Origin: Homarus americanus
Lineage: Eukaryota; Arthropoda; Malacostraca; Decapoda; Nephropidae
NCBI RefSeq assembly: GCF_018991925.1
Contig: NW_024726294.1
Location: 1 to 64,000, forward strand
DNA: 64,000 nucleotides
Direction of reading: 5' to 3'
The position numbers and the translations under genes were made by a program. The notes under the pieces were generated by a model. It had not been told where the DNA came from, did not search any database, and saw nothing but the letters and a program-made list of their open reading frames with translations. Positions 12,221 through 27,662 of this stretch are shown in pieces. The stretch's first letter is position 1, and every line of letters starts with the position of its first letter.

Positions 12221-12652
12221 GAAGAGGAGAACCAGGGAAAACACAAACATCTTGACTAAGTTGGGTTTCTTTAATCGCTAACGTTTCGGAAAAATCATTT
12301 TCCATCAACAGAGACTAGAAAACAAAAAGTTTTGAGAAAGTTTTAAAAATACAGGCGATATACAATAAAAACATATACGAACATTTACCTTCGATAAAAT
12401 TTTAAAAAGAACAATCCAATTTAAAACCGACAAAACTGACAAGAGACCTACGTATAAAGCTAAAATCAGGAATAAGAAAGTATGAAATAATAATATACAG
12501 GGGGTATTACCTTAATTTAGACGAGCCTTAGTGCGAAAAACAAAAATTCACAGGCTCTGATGATGGAAAATGATTTTTCAGAAACGGTAGTGATTAAAGA
12601 AACCCAACTTAGTCAAGATGTTTGTGTATTCCCTGGTTCTTCTCTTCGTTAT
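12219..12652. repeat. Inverted repeat of a second hairpin element
   Basis: 12219-12314 (minus) and 12555-12652 (plus) are diverged reverse complements over roughly 95 bp, sharing GAAACCCAACTTAGTCAAGA and the GGAAAATGATTTTTC hairpin. The 240-bp interior is AT-rich with no coding signal. It could be a foldback element or MITE-like unit, or two independent insertions. Confidence 0.85.
12557..12585 (+). ncRNA. Possible hammerhead-like RNA core
   Basis: CTGATGA, then GGAAAA/TTTTTC with a TGA loop, then GAAAC. The other arm (minus, near 12287-12313) keeps the hairpin perfectly (GGAAAA/TTTTCC) but reads CTGTTGA. A possible stem I is GAGCCT (12523-12528) with AGGCTC (12552-12557). The expected cleavage triplet is not clear: GTG here, GCG in the other arm. 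Confidence 0.33.
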
Positions 12653-12690
12653 GAAACTACGCTTTCCACATAACAAGTCCATTGCTGAAG

Positions 12691-12799
<109 letters not shown>

Positions 12800-12804
12800 A
12801 GTAA

Positions 12805-12911
12805 ATCACTGTAGGTGCACGTGATCCAGGTATATGCTGATAACCACAAGGAAAAGAAAACACGAAGTTCCCAAGCGCTTTCGCGTAATTCACATCTTCA
12901 GGGGTGAGTAC
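12805..12911 (-). repeat. Third hairpin element with hammerhead-like core
   Basis: On the minus strand CTGAAGA (12895-12901), a short GTG/CGC stem and GAAA (12879-12882) are followed by CGTGTTTTCTTTTCCTTGTG and then (TA)n at 12797. The arrangement is the same as in the two neighbouring elements although the rest of the sequence differs. Confidence 0.5.
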
Positions 12912-12933
12912 AGACTAAGGAGAACTACAAAAC

Positions 12934-13081
<148 letters not shown>

Positions 13082-13149
13082 CAGTATATATATATATACA
13101 GAGGAGTGAGATCCTTCACCTGGTTATAAATCTTCTTAATTACGAAATT

Positions 13150-13167
13150 ATCCAGTTTGTACAAACT

Positions 13168-13171
<4 letters not shown>
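13150..13171. repeat. 22-bp perfect palindrome
   Basis: ATCCAGTTTGT is followed immediately by its reverse complement, beside the next (TA)n array. Perhaps a junction between two inverted repeat copies. Confidence 0.8.

Positions 13172-13220
<49 letters not shown>
13170..13220. repeat. (TA)n microsatellite
   Basis: About 25 TA units forming the tail of the minus-strand SINE at 13221. Confidence 0.97.
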
Positions 13221-13221
<1 letters not shown>

Positions 13222-13500
13222 TTCATTTTTAGTCCATTTAACACGCGGACTTTGAACATATAATCAACGACTTCACCAGCAAGGAATCGAACCCTTGACC
13301 TACTGGGTGGGACTAGGGAACGCTTACCGGCTAGCCCACAAGACACTAAAAGCAGTTCTAGACTGTTATATTTCACACAAAGCCTGTTCATCGAGCTGAT
13401 GGCGCCGTGAACCCATTGGGAAACTGCCCGTGCCTCGTATGTGGTGTCAGTAGCATTTTACCGAATCCAGCTGGTATGAAACGCGAGGTACATATATATA
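13221..13500 (-). mobile_element. tRNA-derived SINE, copy 2
   Basis: Minus strand: 5' segment starting GTACCTCGCGTTTCATACCA (13471-13490), CTGCTTTTAGTGTC, tRNA-like head with A-box-like GGGCTAGCCGGTAAGCG, B box GGTTCGATTCC (13283-13293), then ACGCGGACTTTGAACA complement, TAAAAATGAAG and the (TA)n tail. The unit is about 280 bp and is followed head to tail by copy 3. Confidence 0.85.
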
Positions 13501-13675
13501 CTTCATTTTTAGTCCATTTAACACGCGGACTTTGAACATATAATCAACGACCTCACCAGCAAGGAATCGAACCCTCGACCTACTGGGTGGGACTAGGGAA
13601 CGCTTACCGGCTAGCCCACAAGGACACTAAAAGCAGTTCTAGACTCTGTTATATTTCACACAAAGCCTAGCCGGT
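13501..13675 (-). mobile_element. tRNA-derived SINE, copy 3 (truncated)
   Basis: Repeats 13221-13380 almost exactly, with B box GGTTCGATTCC at 13563-13573. It lacks the 5' segment seen in copy 2. Confidence 0.85.
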
Positions 13676-13977
13676 AAGCTCAACATTGTCACACATACAA
13701 CATCAAGTGGTAGTCTATATGGGCAGACGTTCATATCTTTATTTCAACTCACCTTAGATGAGTTTTGTCTAACTCATCTTCCAGGTAAGTTAAAAGCAGA
13801 TGTTACTGTGACTCACCACATGTGGGTGTCAAAGCTCGCTTCATTAACGTTGTTAACTCTTCAGAACATACCTGGCCAAAGAGCCAGGTTGGCGCTGCTG
13901 AATTTGCTAACCGCATCTCCCCATGGCGTGATACGTTAATTAGATGTGTTATATATATAACTGAGTATGTGGTCTGT

Positions 13978-13978
<1 letters not shown>
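13676..13978. other. Unassigned spacer
   Basis: About 300 bp without repeats or open frames that I can assign. Confidence 0.5.

Positions 13979-14062
<84 letters not shown>
13979..14062. repeat. (AC)n microsatellite
   Basis: About 42 AC units with one CATA interruption, directly upstream of the truncated LINE A copy. Confidence 0.96.
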
Positions 14063-16674
<2,612 letters not shown>

Positions 16675-16689
16675 CAGGTTGTGGACTAC

Positions 16690-17670
<981 letters not shown>

Positions 17671-17962
17671 ACCTCGTGTTTCATATCAGCTGGATTCGGT
17701 AAAATGCTACTGACACCACATAGGAGGCACGGGCGGTTCCCAATGAGGTTCACGGCGCCATCAGCTCGATGAACAGGCTTTGTGTGATATATAACAGCGT
17801 CTAGGACTGCTTTTAGTGTCCTTGTGGGTTGGTCGGTAGCGTTCCCTATTCCCACCCAGTAGGTCGAGGGTTCGATTCCTGGCTGGTGATGTCGTTGATT
17901 ATATGGTCAAAGTCCGCGTGTTACATGGACTAAAAATGAAGTATATATACATATATATATAT
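17671..17962 (+). mobile_element. tRNA-derived SINE, copy 6
   Basis: The longest plus-strand copy: 5' segment (GGTACCTCGTGTTTCATATC), CTGCTTTTAGTGTCCTTGTG, tRNA-like head, B box at 17869-17879, 3' part and a TA tail ending near 17962. The A box (GGGTTGGTCGGTAGCG) is weaker than the B box. Confidence 0.84.
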
Positions 17963-18539
17963 TTAGCCTGCTCAAATGCAGCTGTTTTAGTCACGTATAC
18001 AGTCTGGCGACAGTGTGTCGACCAGAGATGTCTCAATATGAGGATATCACCTATGAAGCTCATTACTTATTTAATTAATGACTCTTACTTGATAGCTAAA
18101 TGCATTGCTTATCACTTGTAGACTTCCAAGTATTTGATGTAAATTATTAGTCAGATTAATCAGATAATTGCAATATCAATTAAGGATGATTCACAGCTGA
18201 ATGAGATAATTTTCCGGACAGCTATTTCAGTAACGCTGCTGACACTGATTCAGATGTTCATGCCAAGGAAGTGACTCACATACCCTCCCTGCTGGTAGAA
18301 GCTTCTAGAAGTTTGAACCTATGCATCATCCTTCGTGACGTCATTATTAGTTAGCCCCGGGGTGGTTCTGCCCTGGAGAGCTAGGCTGTCTTTAGCTGGA
18401 CAATAGTTCTGATCTAACACTGAGCATTTGAAGGAGAGACCACCTCAGTCATAGCAGATCTAACTTTGAGTATTACATCAGAACTACAATCGCTAACACT
18501 TATTCTAGTCGTATAGTTCATGGGACTAGACATATAGTA
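17963..18539. other. Unassigned spacer
   Basis: No coding frame or repeat recognised. Confidence 0.45.
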
Positions 18540-18945
18540 TATTGGGTAAGAGTAGCGAAACCCAATTGTCTGTTTCTTCTTTTATTGAAAAACTATTGTT
18601 TATATAATACCTAAGTGTAAATCAACCGTAACTTCCACTATTTATGAGTGTGAAGGGAGAGGACGGTGGCTATGTAAATAGACCGTTTAATCACGTCCTT
18701 TCGATGTGAGATTATGAGTGAAACTGCCCGTGGGTGCCGGCTTACCCGAGCTGACCCCATGTGCTGACATACAGTCAAATGGGCCTAACCCAAGGAGGCT
18801 ACCAATCGCGTGATAAGAGCATGACAACTAATAGCTAGTGGAAAGTTACAGGGGATGAATCAGTATATAAATAAAATGTAATGAACCCATTTATATAATA
18901 CTGCTGTTGATGAGACAGGGGCCATTACACACTGCTCTCACCTCA
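18540..18945 (+). repeat. LTR-like sequence related in layout to the gypsy E LTR
   Basis: Begins near TTGGGTAAGAGTAGCGAAAC and ends with TGATGAGACAGGGGCCATTA; the gypsy E LTR has GGGTAGAGTTCCC near its start and CCATGAGACAAGGGCTAATA at its end. Only these end motifs and the spacing match, so the assignment is tentative. Confidence 0.35.
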
Positions 18946-19370
18946 GTAAAAGATCAAGTGGCCAGCCCTCTCTGTAGATACAAGTGTAAATATATATATA
19001 GACATATAACGACTTGTATCTGTCCACCCATCTCAGTGAAGTGAACTAAGATATACTTTTGTGAACAATTCTGCAAACTTCTGTATATAAGTGTGAGCCT
19101 ATCAGGAGAAGTTTACGGAGGTGGCAGCATGACGGGATATATCTAACCTCAGAAGAGAGTTACAGTGTCTATGGCTTCATATAAGTTATGACAATCCATC
19201 TACCTACGTCTACAAACGTTCACTTCAACGTTCAACACCGGGTCCACAAGTAACAAGACAACTCATACCTCATTTATCCCTACTGAGTTCCTGAGTAACA
19301 AGTGCTCAGTACAGACATCAACATCAGTGAGCAACATCTAGTGGAAAGCCAGTGAACAGTTCCACAATGT
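18946..19370. other. Unassigned spacer
   Basis: No open frame of note. It could be leader sequence of an eroded LTR element between 18540 and 20165. Confidence 0.35.
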
Positions 19371-19556
19371 CTACAGTGACACGGTGACTGACACATTAAC
19401 ATGTCATTAAACAATGCCAACTATGCATCTTCAGTGACGCTGTGACTGAAGCATAAACACGTCATTAACCAACTGCAACTATCACGTCTTCAGTGACGCT
19501 GTGACTGAAGCATAAACACGTCAATAAACAACGTCAACTATACATCATCAGTGACA
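19371..19556. repeat. ~60-bp repeat, 3 units
   Basis: CAGTGACGCTGTGACTGAAG recurs near 19432 and 19492, with an earlier diverged unit at 19374; units also share AAACACGTCATTAA. The core is a small imperfect palindrome (CTTCAGTGACGCTGTGACTGAAG pattern). Confidence 0.8.
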
Positions 19557-19702
19557 CTCCAGAAGGAGGAGCAGCTGCCACCTGCGACCTTGACAGCCGA
19601 CCAGCTGAGAGGAGAGGAGTACACCACTGAGCAACCTTGAGAGCGACACAGCAGAACCTCCTCCTCCTCACTCACCACCTGCCATTACTTCTGATCAGGT
19701 TA

Positions 19703-20165
19703 CATATATATAAGCTTTGGGTAGAGTTCCCCTAACTTGGCTTATATATAAATAAGTTGAGGGGTTAAGATACAAAACCAAATGGTCTTTTTTCTATTTA
19801 TTTGTAAAACTATATTGGTCACAGTCTTTTAGTAGATGCACCATAATTAACACGGTAATCTGTGAGTGTTAGTTAAGGACGGGGGCACAGCTTGACTGAG
19901 TTAGGTCACCCATCCGATTCTCGTGAGATGCAAGTGAAGACTGGTGCTTGTGAGACGACTCTCTGAAGGAGAGGCTGGGTTAACCCTACATTCTCTAGGT
20001 CGGCTCACTGATAGAGGAATTTCCCCTCATGTGAACAGCACATGTCACCTCACAGCTTATGGAAAATCACTGTAGGGTGATTGGATTATATAAACTAAAT
20101 GTTTTAACCCAAATTTATATAATTGTTATTGCCATGAGACAGGCGCTAATACATCGCTCGGCCAC
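19703..20165 (+). repeat. Solo-like copy of the gypsy E LTR
   Basis: Aligns with 37900-38204 plus 38662-38816, with shared GGGTAGAGTTCCC, TAGTAGATGCACCATAATTA and TGGAAAATCACTGTAGGGTG. It has no insertion at the site where the gypsy E LTR carries a 453-bp solo LTR, so it is the empty-site reference for that insertion. Confidence 0.82.
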
Positions 20166-20369
20166 CACCTTCCAAGCTTCTACGAGGAATTAGCTTCTCG
20201 CACAGAAAAAAAACCTGTACATAAACCAATCCATGTTACATACATATGTGTGAAAACACTAAACTGAAGCAACTGCAACCTGGGGTTCAGCAGTTACTAG
20301 GGTCCTAACCTTAAGTGCCTTACAGAATAGTATATTATGTACAATGGTAAATTGAAATTATATTGATCT
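20166..20369. other. Unassigned spacer
   Basis: No feature recognised. Confidence 0.4.
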
Positions 20370-20810
20370 CTAGGAGTAAAACAAAAATATTAATGCCAAT
20401 ATTACACAATAGTGGGAATAGTTAAACTGAGTATAACAAATCCTGTGAAAAATAAAATGAAATAGCAGTTTATCTTCTATATTAGTAAAATGTGACTCTT
20501 TCAAATAAGAAATAAATTTGAATTTATCTAACATAAGATTGCGTTCACTGAGTGTCAAAATAGAAATTTGGTACAAAGGAATTAAATCCAAAGTGAGATT
20601 TAAATTCAATGCAAAATGATGATGGGAAGGCAAGGTTTTCAACGAACTACAGGTTATCATGCAGTAATCCGGAGCCTTATAATAACCCTTCAAAACTAAC
20701 TGGTTACCACCATCTTGGTATCGTAAAGTGACATTAGTTTCTTCAGGGAAGAGAGAGCAAAAAGCAAAAAATATATGTAGATATATACTGAACATTATGT
20801 AGATGCTCAT
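20370..20810 (-). CDS. 146-codon open frame of unknown function downstream of a gypsy pol end
   Basis: Starts MSIYIMFSIYLHIFFAFCSL, a hydrophobic stretch that could be a signal peptide or membrane segment, and ends with another hydrophobic run. No family recognised. It lies on the same strand as, and beyond, the integrase end at 21508-21990, the place where some gypsy elements keep a third gene. Base composition is AT-rich like the surroundings, so it may be a chance frame. Confidence 0.25.
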   Translation of the reverse strand: MSIYIMFSIYLHIFFAFCSLFPEETNVTLRYQDGGNQLVLKGYYKAPDYCMITCSSLKTLPSHHHFALNLNLTLDLIPLYQISILTLSERNLMLDKFKFISYLKESHFTNIEDKLLFHFIFHRICYTQFNYSHYCVILALIFLFYS

Positions 20811-20984
20811 GAAACACAGTTTTCCTGGAAAATCGGTGTATAGTTACATTGTTTCAGCGCTGTGCGAATGTTAGTTTATATGATCGCCACTTTGCAGATT
20901 CCGTCTGCAGCAGAATAAACATGCACAAATAGGCTGGGCATAAGTGTAAATGTATACATGACAACTTACACCGTGATCATACCC

Positions 20985-21401
20985 TAAGATCATCCACTTC
21001 TATCAAAGAGTAGTCTTCATCTATTAGTAAAAGATCGGTTGGAATGTCCAGAGTAAACAGTGTGTCATCAGAGTATAATGGGAAAGGTTCTACATGCCAT
21101 GCATTAATTTGCTTTGCACTAGCATAGTTACGTGGATGAGGAAAACATAGTGCTTGAGAGTTGACTCTAACAGAAGGATATACTATTCTACCTCTTCGTC
21201 TGCGAAAATTGGAGTTAACAGATAACTCGTCTTGGCTATTTGTAAGGCTTCAAAAAGAATTTTCACATACACATTTTGTGCATCCACTCGTCCTAACCCT
21301 GCATCAACCATACTTGCAATTAGTTCGTTTTTTGTTAATTGATATAGCTTGAGTTGAATTTTTTGTAGTTTGCAAAATGCTTGGAAAAAGAAATGAATCA
21401 T
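20985..21401 (-). pseudogene. Possible coding remnant after the gypsy pol end
   Basis: Two overlapping minus-strand frames: 21183-21401 (72 codons, Lys/Leu-rich start) and an open stretch from about 21255 to 20985 without an ATG, containing RRRRGRIVYPSVRVNSQALC. A shift between the two would give one longer product. No family recognised. Confidence 0.3.
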
Positions 21402-21507
21402 TCCAGTGTAGGCACTGAATTCATGAAATTATAAAAATTTAAATAAATGATTAGACTCAGAAATTTTTTTTTTTGTTAATATCATCGTAGAAATCTCAGG
21501 ATCATTA

Positions 21508-21990
21508 TTATATACGTTGTGCAGAACGTAGTTTTAAACAATAATCATTAGATACACTGGGTGTATTTGACGTGTTTGCTGTCTGAACAGTTGTGTCTGG
21601 GACATCGATGTCTGGGACATCATTATCATTCCTGGGGAATGAATCTGAATGGACATTTTTAAGTCTGTCCGCATGCACAACATCTGAAGTTTGTGAGTTT
21701 GGCTTCAAAATTTTTAATTTGTTGCACACTTCCTCAGCAATAATGCGGAAAGGTCCGTCAAACTTGGGTGAAAGCTTGGACTTTCGATCAGGTTCTCGCA
21801 CCATAAGGGCATCGCCTATTTCTAGCATGACATGCTTAGCTTGTTTATGTTGCTTGTATATCATTTCAGAGCGTGAATCTGCTGAATGTTTACGTACTTG
21901 GCCATGAATATCCGTGAATACTTTGATTTGCCTTGTAGCAAAATCGTCCACATTATAGACTAGGCATGGTTTTTCTTTAGGTACGTCATT
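21508..21990 (-). pseudogene. Gypsy integrase C-terminal fragment (element G)
   Basis: The 147-codon frame (21951-21508) contains KLSPKFDGPFRIIAE and VVHADRLKNV, the SH3-like end of gypsy integrases, followed by an acidic Asp/Thr-rich tail. The frame stays open upstream to about 21988 without an ATG. The catalytic core, RT and 5' part are missing. Confidence 0.75.
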
Positions 21991-22734
21991 GTAATGGAGG
22001 GTTATAATAAGGTATGAGATATATACTGTATATAGGTAGAATATATATAGTAGTAGGCAATGTAAAGATAGGAAGTTTGGTAGCGTGGCCGGTTAGTTAT
22101 TTACACTAATATTACGTTCTTAAGGGACATCTTGTAAACACCGCTTTCAATACTGCTATTTATTATTCATTCAATGACACAGACACATTAATAGAACATT
22201 ATATCGAAGTTAATAGCACATTACGTGGTATGGACACATTACTCGAACATTATATTTACGTTACTAGACACTGACTCTCGGACACAAACATGAAATGAAT
22301 ACACTTCCCACCGTAAGTAACTCACCCTATGGATAGCTCTGACAAAGACTCACGTGTGACCTGAGGGAGGCCCAGCAGTTGCTGTTGAAGAGAGTGCTGG
22401 ACTCTGGGTGCTGGGAAGGGAAGTCTCCCTCCCGTCCTCAACTAGTGACTCCGTCCTCTGTAGACGGTGACGCGACAGTCGTCTCAATGGAATTTGAATC
22501 AGGAATCTAATGACCCGTGTGAGAGAGACTGAATGCTCGAATCCCAAATGCCCTTGGATACGATACGATACGAAGTCATTAGTTAAGAGGTGAAAGAAGA
22601 TTATTAGGAATTGAAGAAAAAGTGGTGAAACTGAAATACAGTAGGAGTAGAAAGAATCTGGGCTCAACCAGATCGCTTCATCTTTCTTATTGGTGTTTTG
22701 TCTTTGTTCTGCTCCCTTGGGTCGTCAGACCTTT
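21991..22734. other. Unassigned spacer
   Basis: Contains a weak repeat of GAACATTATAT plus TTACTAGA/TTAATAG near 22190-22270. A 105-codon minus frame here has no family resemblance and is not called. Confidence 0.4.
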
Positions 22735-22794
22735 GTATTAATATTGGTTTATTTATATAATGCTGCTTATTATTATTATTTTTGTTATTGTTGG

Positions 22795-23469
<675 letters not shown>

Positions 23470-23475
<6 letters not shown>

Positions 23476-26148
23476 GTGTTCTTGGAATTCTTCGTTGTCT
23501 ATATTATTTATCCAGTTTTGATATGTTTCTGTGTTAAGTTCAGTCACTTTTTTCCAAATATTTACAGCTTTGTTGTGTATATCTACATTGATTGCTAAGA
23601 GGTTTGCTCTCTTGTGTAGCTGTTCATTATTGATGTGGTCTGTATATTTTATGTTATATATAAATCTGAGGGCTATATTTTGTACTGTTTGTAACCTTTT
23701 AATGCTCGTTTTACTAAGGTGTTCAATGGGATGGGTGGGTAGTCCATAATTGATTTGACAAGGGCTATATTGTTATTAATGCTAAGGTTCTTAAAGCGTT
23801 TTATTTTTGATAATCTTATTCTTGCCTGTCGTTCTTTATCTTTTAAGTATGTTATATATCCTCTTTTGTTAGTTTTAGTCCAAGCATCCTGCCTTCAGTG
23901 TCGTATGGGTATAGTTCCTGGTCGACTATTACTGGACTTGTTTTGAATCTTGGCTATTGGTATTATCTTGAATTTGTTCTTATTTGTCCTGATTTTCCAT
24001 TTTTTCTCAAAATCATTTATATTTTTTATCGCTCTTACCGTGTAGAGTGCCATAAATTGGGTTGATTTTCCTGGGTATGATACTATTTGAGTAATATCAT
24101 CAGCAAACATTACATATTCGCTAAAGGGGGTAGGTTGAGGTGTGTCTGAGGTATAAATTGTATATAGTGTTGGAGAAAGGCATCCTCCTTGAGGTACTCC
24201 ACTCTCAAGATTAAACATAGTTCCCATAAAGTTTCCAATTTGAATTTGTGCTCTCCTATCATCTAAATAGTTACACAATATTCTTAGCAAGTATTCGTTA
24301 AGTCCCAGTTTTAATATTTTATATTTCAAGCCTAAATGCCAAACTTTATCAAAAGCCTTAGAAACATCCCTTAAAATTATATTGATCTGGTTACCCTTGC
24401 TTTTTTCTATTGCAATTATTTCCGTTATTGTAGCTATTGCAGTTAGGGTATTTCTATTGGGCATAAATCCATGTTGTCTGTTGTTAGTTTTCCCATGTTG
24501 TGTTAAAAAGGCTATAAGTCTTGAATTTAATATTTTTTCCAATAGTTTCCCGGTAATTTCTAATAAAGATATTGGCCTGTAGTTTAATATTTCCTTATTG
24601 TCCTTACCCTCTTTAGGAATAAATATCATTTTAGCATATTTTAGTTTGTCTGGAAAGTAACCAGTTATTAAGCATGCGTTATAAATGTTTAATAGTGTAT
24701 TTAAAATGTTTTCAGGTAGATTCATGATCATATTTCGTGTAATACCTGTGAGCCCAGGGGCTTTTTCCATAAATTTTCCTCAGACAGTGCATCATTTCTC
24801 CCATGGTTATTATTTGATTATTAGGTAATAAGTTATAGTCTATATATTGCGGGGTGATTCTATGTATTTGTCTTCCCATTTCTTCTTCTATCCTTTCTTC
24901 GTGTTCACTATCAAAATCTTCATTTTCCTCATCTGATATTTTAAAAACTTTTACCCATTCCCTTTTGAATGCTGACTCTTGTTCATTTTCCTCGTGCAAT
25001 TTTGTTCCATTTTGGTCTTTAATGTATGGTGTTTTTTGCTTGTTGTGCCCCATCATCTTGTTTATGGAAGTCCAAAATGTTTTTGTGTCTTTAGTCATGT
25101 CAGCCGCCATTATAATATCATTCCATTTTTTATTGTTTGCTTCCTTACATGCGTCTCTTAATTTTATCTGTAGTGCTATCTGTGTCGTATATAGCCATCT
25201 GTTACTGCCGTGTCTTTCCATATACCTGTTTATTTCATTGTAATAGGTCTGGATTAATTTAACTTCTTCTGGTAGTCTGTTGTTGGGTAATGTTCTAAAG
25301 TGTGAAGTAGGAGTGTGTTTGGTTATAGATGTTTTTATTGCTGAGTGCAGTCTGTCCATTTCTGAGTCTATATCTTCTGTTGTTTTCCCTTGTAGGTTAA
25401 TCGAGTGGTGATTACTTAAGTCGTCTTTGAAGCTGTCCCAGTCTGTTTTACTCATTTTCAGTCTCTTTTTATTGGTATCTGTATGGGGCTTGTTGACAGT
25501 GTTAGTATAATTGGCAGATGGTCACTGCCTGTAAGAGGTCCCTGTATTATATGGTAATTGAAAAAGGCTTTGTTGTTGGTAAAAATTTTGTCTTGTCGAT
25601 TGTGTATTGTGATTTCTCCAGGTTGGAAAGTTAGGACCCAGATGATTGATTTTTCCTAAATTTATTAATTGATTAAGGGCGTTTCCCACGACGTTATTAT
25701 TTGTATTGTCAAAAATCCTATGTCTGGCGTTAAAGTCTCCTAAGATGTACATCGGATGACTATTGTTAGCCAATTTTAATAGGTCTTCTATAGGTAAGTA
25801 GGGTCGTCTCGGTGGGAGATAAGTAGTAGCAATAATTACGTCTCCTTGAGTTGTATTTATTTTTATTGCTAGAAATTCATCCTGGAAGTCATCAATTAGT
25901 TTAAATTTTAAGTTTCTTTTAACCGCTATCGCTACTCCGTCATTTTTCTCGCCCGATTTATTTCTTTGGTTTACATAATAGTTAAAGAGTTTTATGTTGT
26001 TGTTTTCTGTCTCACCGTGACTATTTATTAGTATAATGTCAGGGTCAATTTCGCGATATATATTACTTAGGTTAATTCTCTCGGTCTTCCAGTTTCTTAC
26101 GTTGTGTTGTATTATTCTTAAAGTTCTTACTGTTTGTCTATTGTCCAT
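23470..26148 (-). pseudogene. LINE B ORF2: endonuclease and reverse transcriptase
   Basis: Four pieces. 26148-25522 is an APE-type endonuclease start (IIQHNVRNW, then YILGDFNARH) that loses frame near 25560. 25455-24712 is the linker before RT. 24770-23895 is the RT: NYRPISLLEITGKLLEK, RDVSKAFDKVWH (motif A), GVPQGGCLSPT and FADD (motif C), all catalytic Asp present. Beyond 23895 a shifted frame carries the C-terminal domain to about 23470. The start ATG (26148-26146) overlaps the ORF1 stop. Confidence 0.87.
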
Positions 26149-26150
26149 TA
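26146..26150 (-). promoter_or_regulatory. TAATG stop/start overlap between LINE B ORF1 and ORF2
   Basis: On the minus strand the ORF1 stop TAA (26150-26148) shares its last A with the ORF2 ATG (26148-26146). This arrangement is known from the LINE SART1, where a UAAUG junction supports termination-reinitiation. The sequence shows the overlap; its use here is inference. Confidence 0.75.
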
Positions 26151-27662
26151 TTTCTTATACTTGGATTGTGGCAGTTGGAGTGGAGACCTATCATCCTGTT
26201 TCCCGCTTCTGACTCTTCTATACTCTGACGGGTCTACTATTTTAAAGTCTTTGGCCGTAATCTTTAGTTTGTCCGTAGTAATTAGTGACCAGACATAATC
26301 TTCACTTAGGGATTTTTCTTGATATGTCCACTTGTATATCCCTCCTTCACAGTTTTTTACTATTGTCCCTCCTGTTGGTCTCGATGTTGGGATTCCATGT
26401 TTTGTTGTAGTGATAACTTTTAATCCAATTTCTTCAGCAGATTCAGGTTGTATATTGTGATCAGTTTCCATCTTATCTTCTCTCCTCCTACTCCTTTGTC
26501 TTATAGTCTGTCCTTTTGTTATTTCTATCTTCTCTTTGTCACTTCTAGTCATTTGTCTGGGATCTCTATCAGTCGCTAGTGTTCCTTGTGTATCAGCTGT
26601 TGCTCCTTGCTCAAACCTTTGTTCGTCTTGATGTAGTCTTTCTCTCAGTTCGCTTGCATATGTTGTCTGAAATAGTTTTTCGGATTGTGGATTCTCTGGA
26701 AATATCATCTCTGGTAGGTTATTCAATTTAAACATTTTCCTTAATTCCTCATTGTATGATCCGGGTGCAATGATATTGTGCAAATGTGCATGGATCATAC
26801 TAATCATTACCTTATCATGTATTGGCTCACTTAGGTTTAATATGGTGGATTCTGGTCTATGAGCCTCTTGGACCGCTCTCTTTGCTATTTCGACGTATGT
26901 CGTATCCTTCTTGTCTTGTTCCTTTTTCCTTGTTTCTTGTTCCTTGTACTTTATCATGTGTTTTTTTATTGGGCATGCCATTGCTAACGTCCTATGTCCT
27001 ATGTATACATTCCCGTTTCTCTTACAGTTGAGACAGCCAACATGTGTATTCTTACATTCAGTGTAGGTATGGTCGTCGCCTGCACAATCTGAGCAGTACT
27101 TTTTTTCTTTTTCCGGACAGTCTCTCGTTGTGTGTTCTTCATATTTGTAGCAGGAGAAGCAAGTTTGCAGACTGATGAATGTCTCCTTCTTTATTTGATG
27201 TGGTGTGACTGACATGTTGAATATTAGAAAGCCCTGTTGTAAAACTTTCTCAGCCATTGACACTTCTTCAAAAGTAATCTTAAAAACATGAGTATAGTCC
27301 TTTATCTTAATGACTTCTTCAATCTTCATCCACCTATTTTGGCGTTCCAGTTCATCTTTCAGGTCTTCCGATGTCTTCCTCCCGATCTCTTGATCGACTT
27401 GACGAACAAAAACTGATCTTTTTGCTTTTTGTTCTGGTGGCATGACAACAATAAGGCCTTCATTGTAAAATATATCTCTTGCTTCTTTTGAAAGGATTTT
27501 ATCTGAATCAAAGTCATCTTTACAGATTACTTTAAAACCTTCATTGGTGCTGAATATTCTAGTTAGTGGGACTTGCAGTTTGTTGTAAGTGATTTCTGCC
27601 ACTTTTCCCCTTCCAATAGAGTGTCCCTTATCTCTATGTTTTATTCTAATGCTTGTTGTCAT
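26148..27662 (-). CDS. LINE B ORF1, gag-like RNA-binding protein, intact
   Basis: An uninterrupted 504-codon frame. Three Cys/His knuckles lie in a row: CFSCYKYEEHTTRDC at about 168-182, CSDCAGDDHTYTEC at 190-203, and CLNCKRNG...H...C at 210-230. They are preceded by a probable RRM-like fold (about 60-165) and followed by a Lys/Glu-rich segment. Such ORF1 proteins bind the element's own RNA to form the ribonucleoprotein. The intact frame contrasts with the broken ORF2 of the same copy. Confidence 0.85.
   Translation of the reverse strand: MTTSIRIKHRDKGHSIGRGKVAEITYNKLQVPLTRIFSTNEGFKVICKDDFDSDKILSKEARDIFYNEGLIVVMPPEQKAKRSVFVRQVDQEIGRKTSEDLKDELERQNRWMKIEEVIKIKDYTHVFKITFEEVSMAEKVLQQGFLIFNMSVTPHQIKKETFISLQTCFSCYKYEEHTTRDCPEKEKKYCSDCAGDDHTYTECKNTHVGCLNCKRNGNVYIGHRTLAMACPIKKHMIKYKEQETRKKEQDKKDTTYVEIAKRAVQEAHRPESTILNLSEPIHDKVMISMIHAHLHNIIAPGSYNEELRKMFKLNNLPEMIFPENPQSEKLFQTTYASELRERLHQDEQRFEQGATADTQGTLATDRDPRQMTRSDKEKIEITKGQTIRQRSRRREDKMETDHNIQPESAEEIGLKVITTTKHGIPTSRPTGGTIVKNCEGGIYKWTYQEKSLSEDYVWSLITTDKLKITAKDFKIVDPSEYRRVRSGKQDDRSPLQLPQSKYKK

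Noticed and set aside
17869..17879. Functional tRNA gene
   Set aside because: Good B box but no pairing acceptor or anticodon arms; present in several copies with a common non-tRNA tail, so it is a SINE.
22350..22667. 105-codon minus-strand frame
   Set aside because: No recognisable motif, no neighbouring element in frame, composition like the background.
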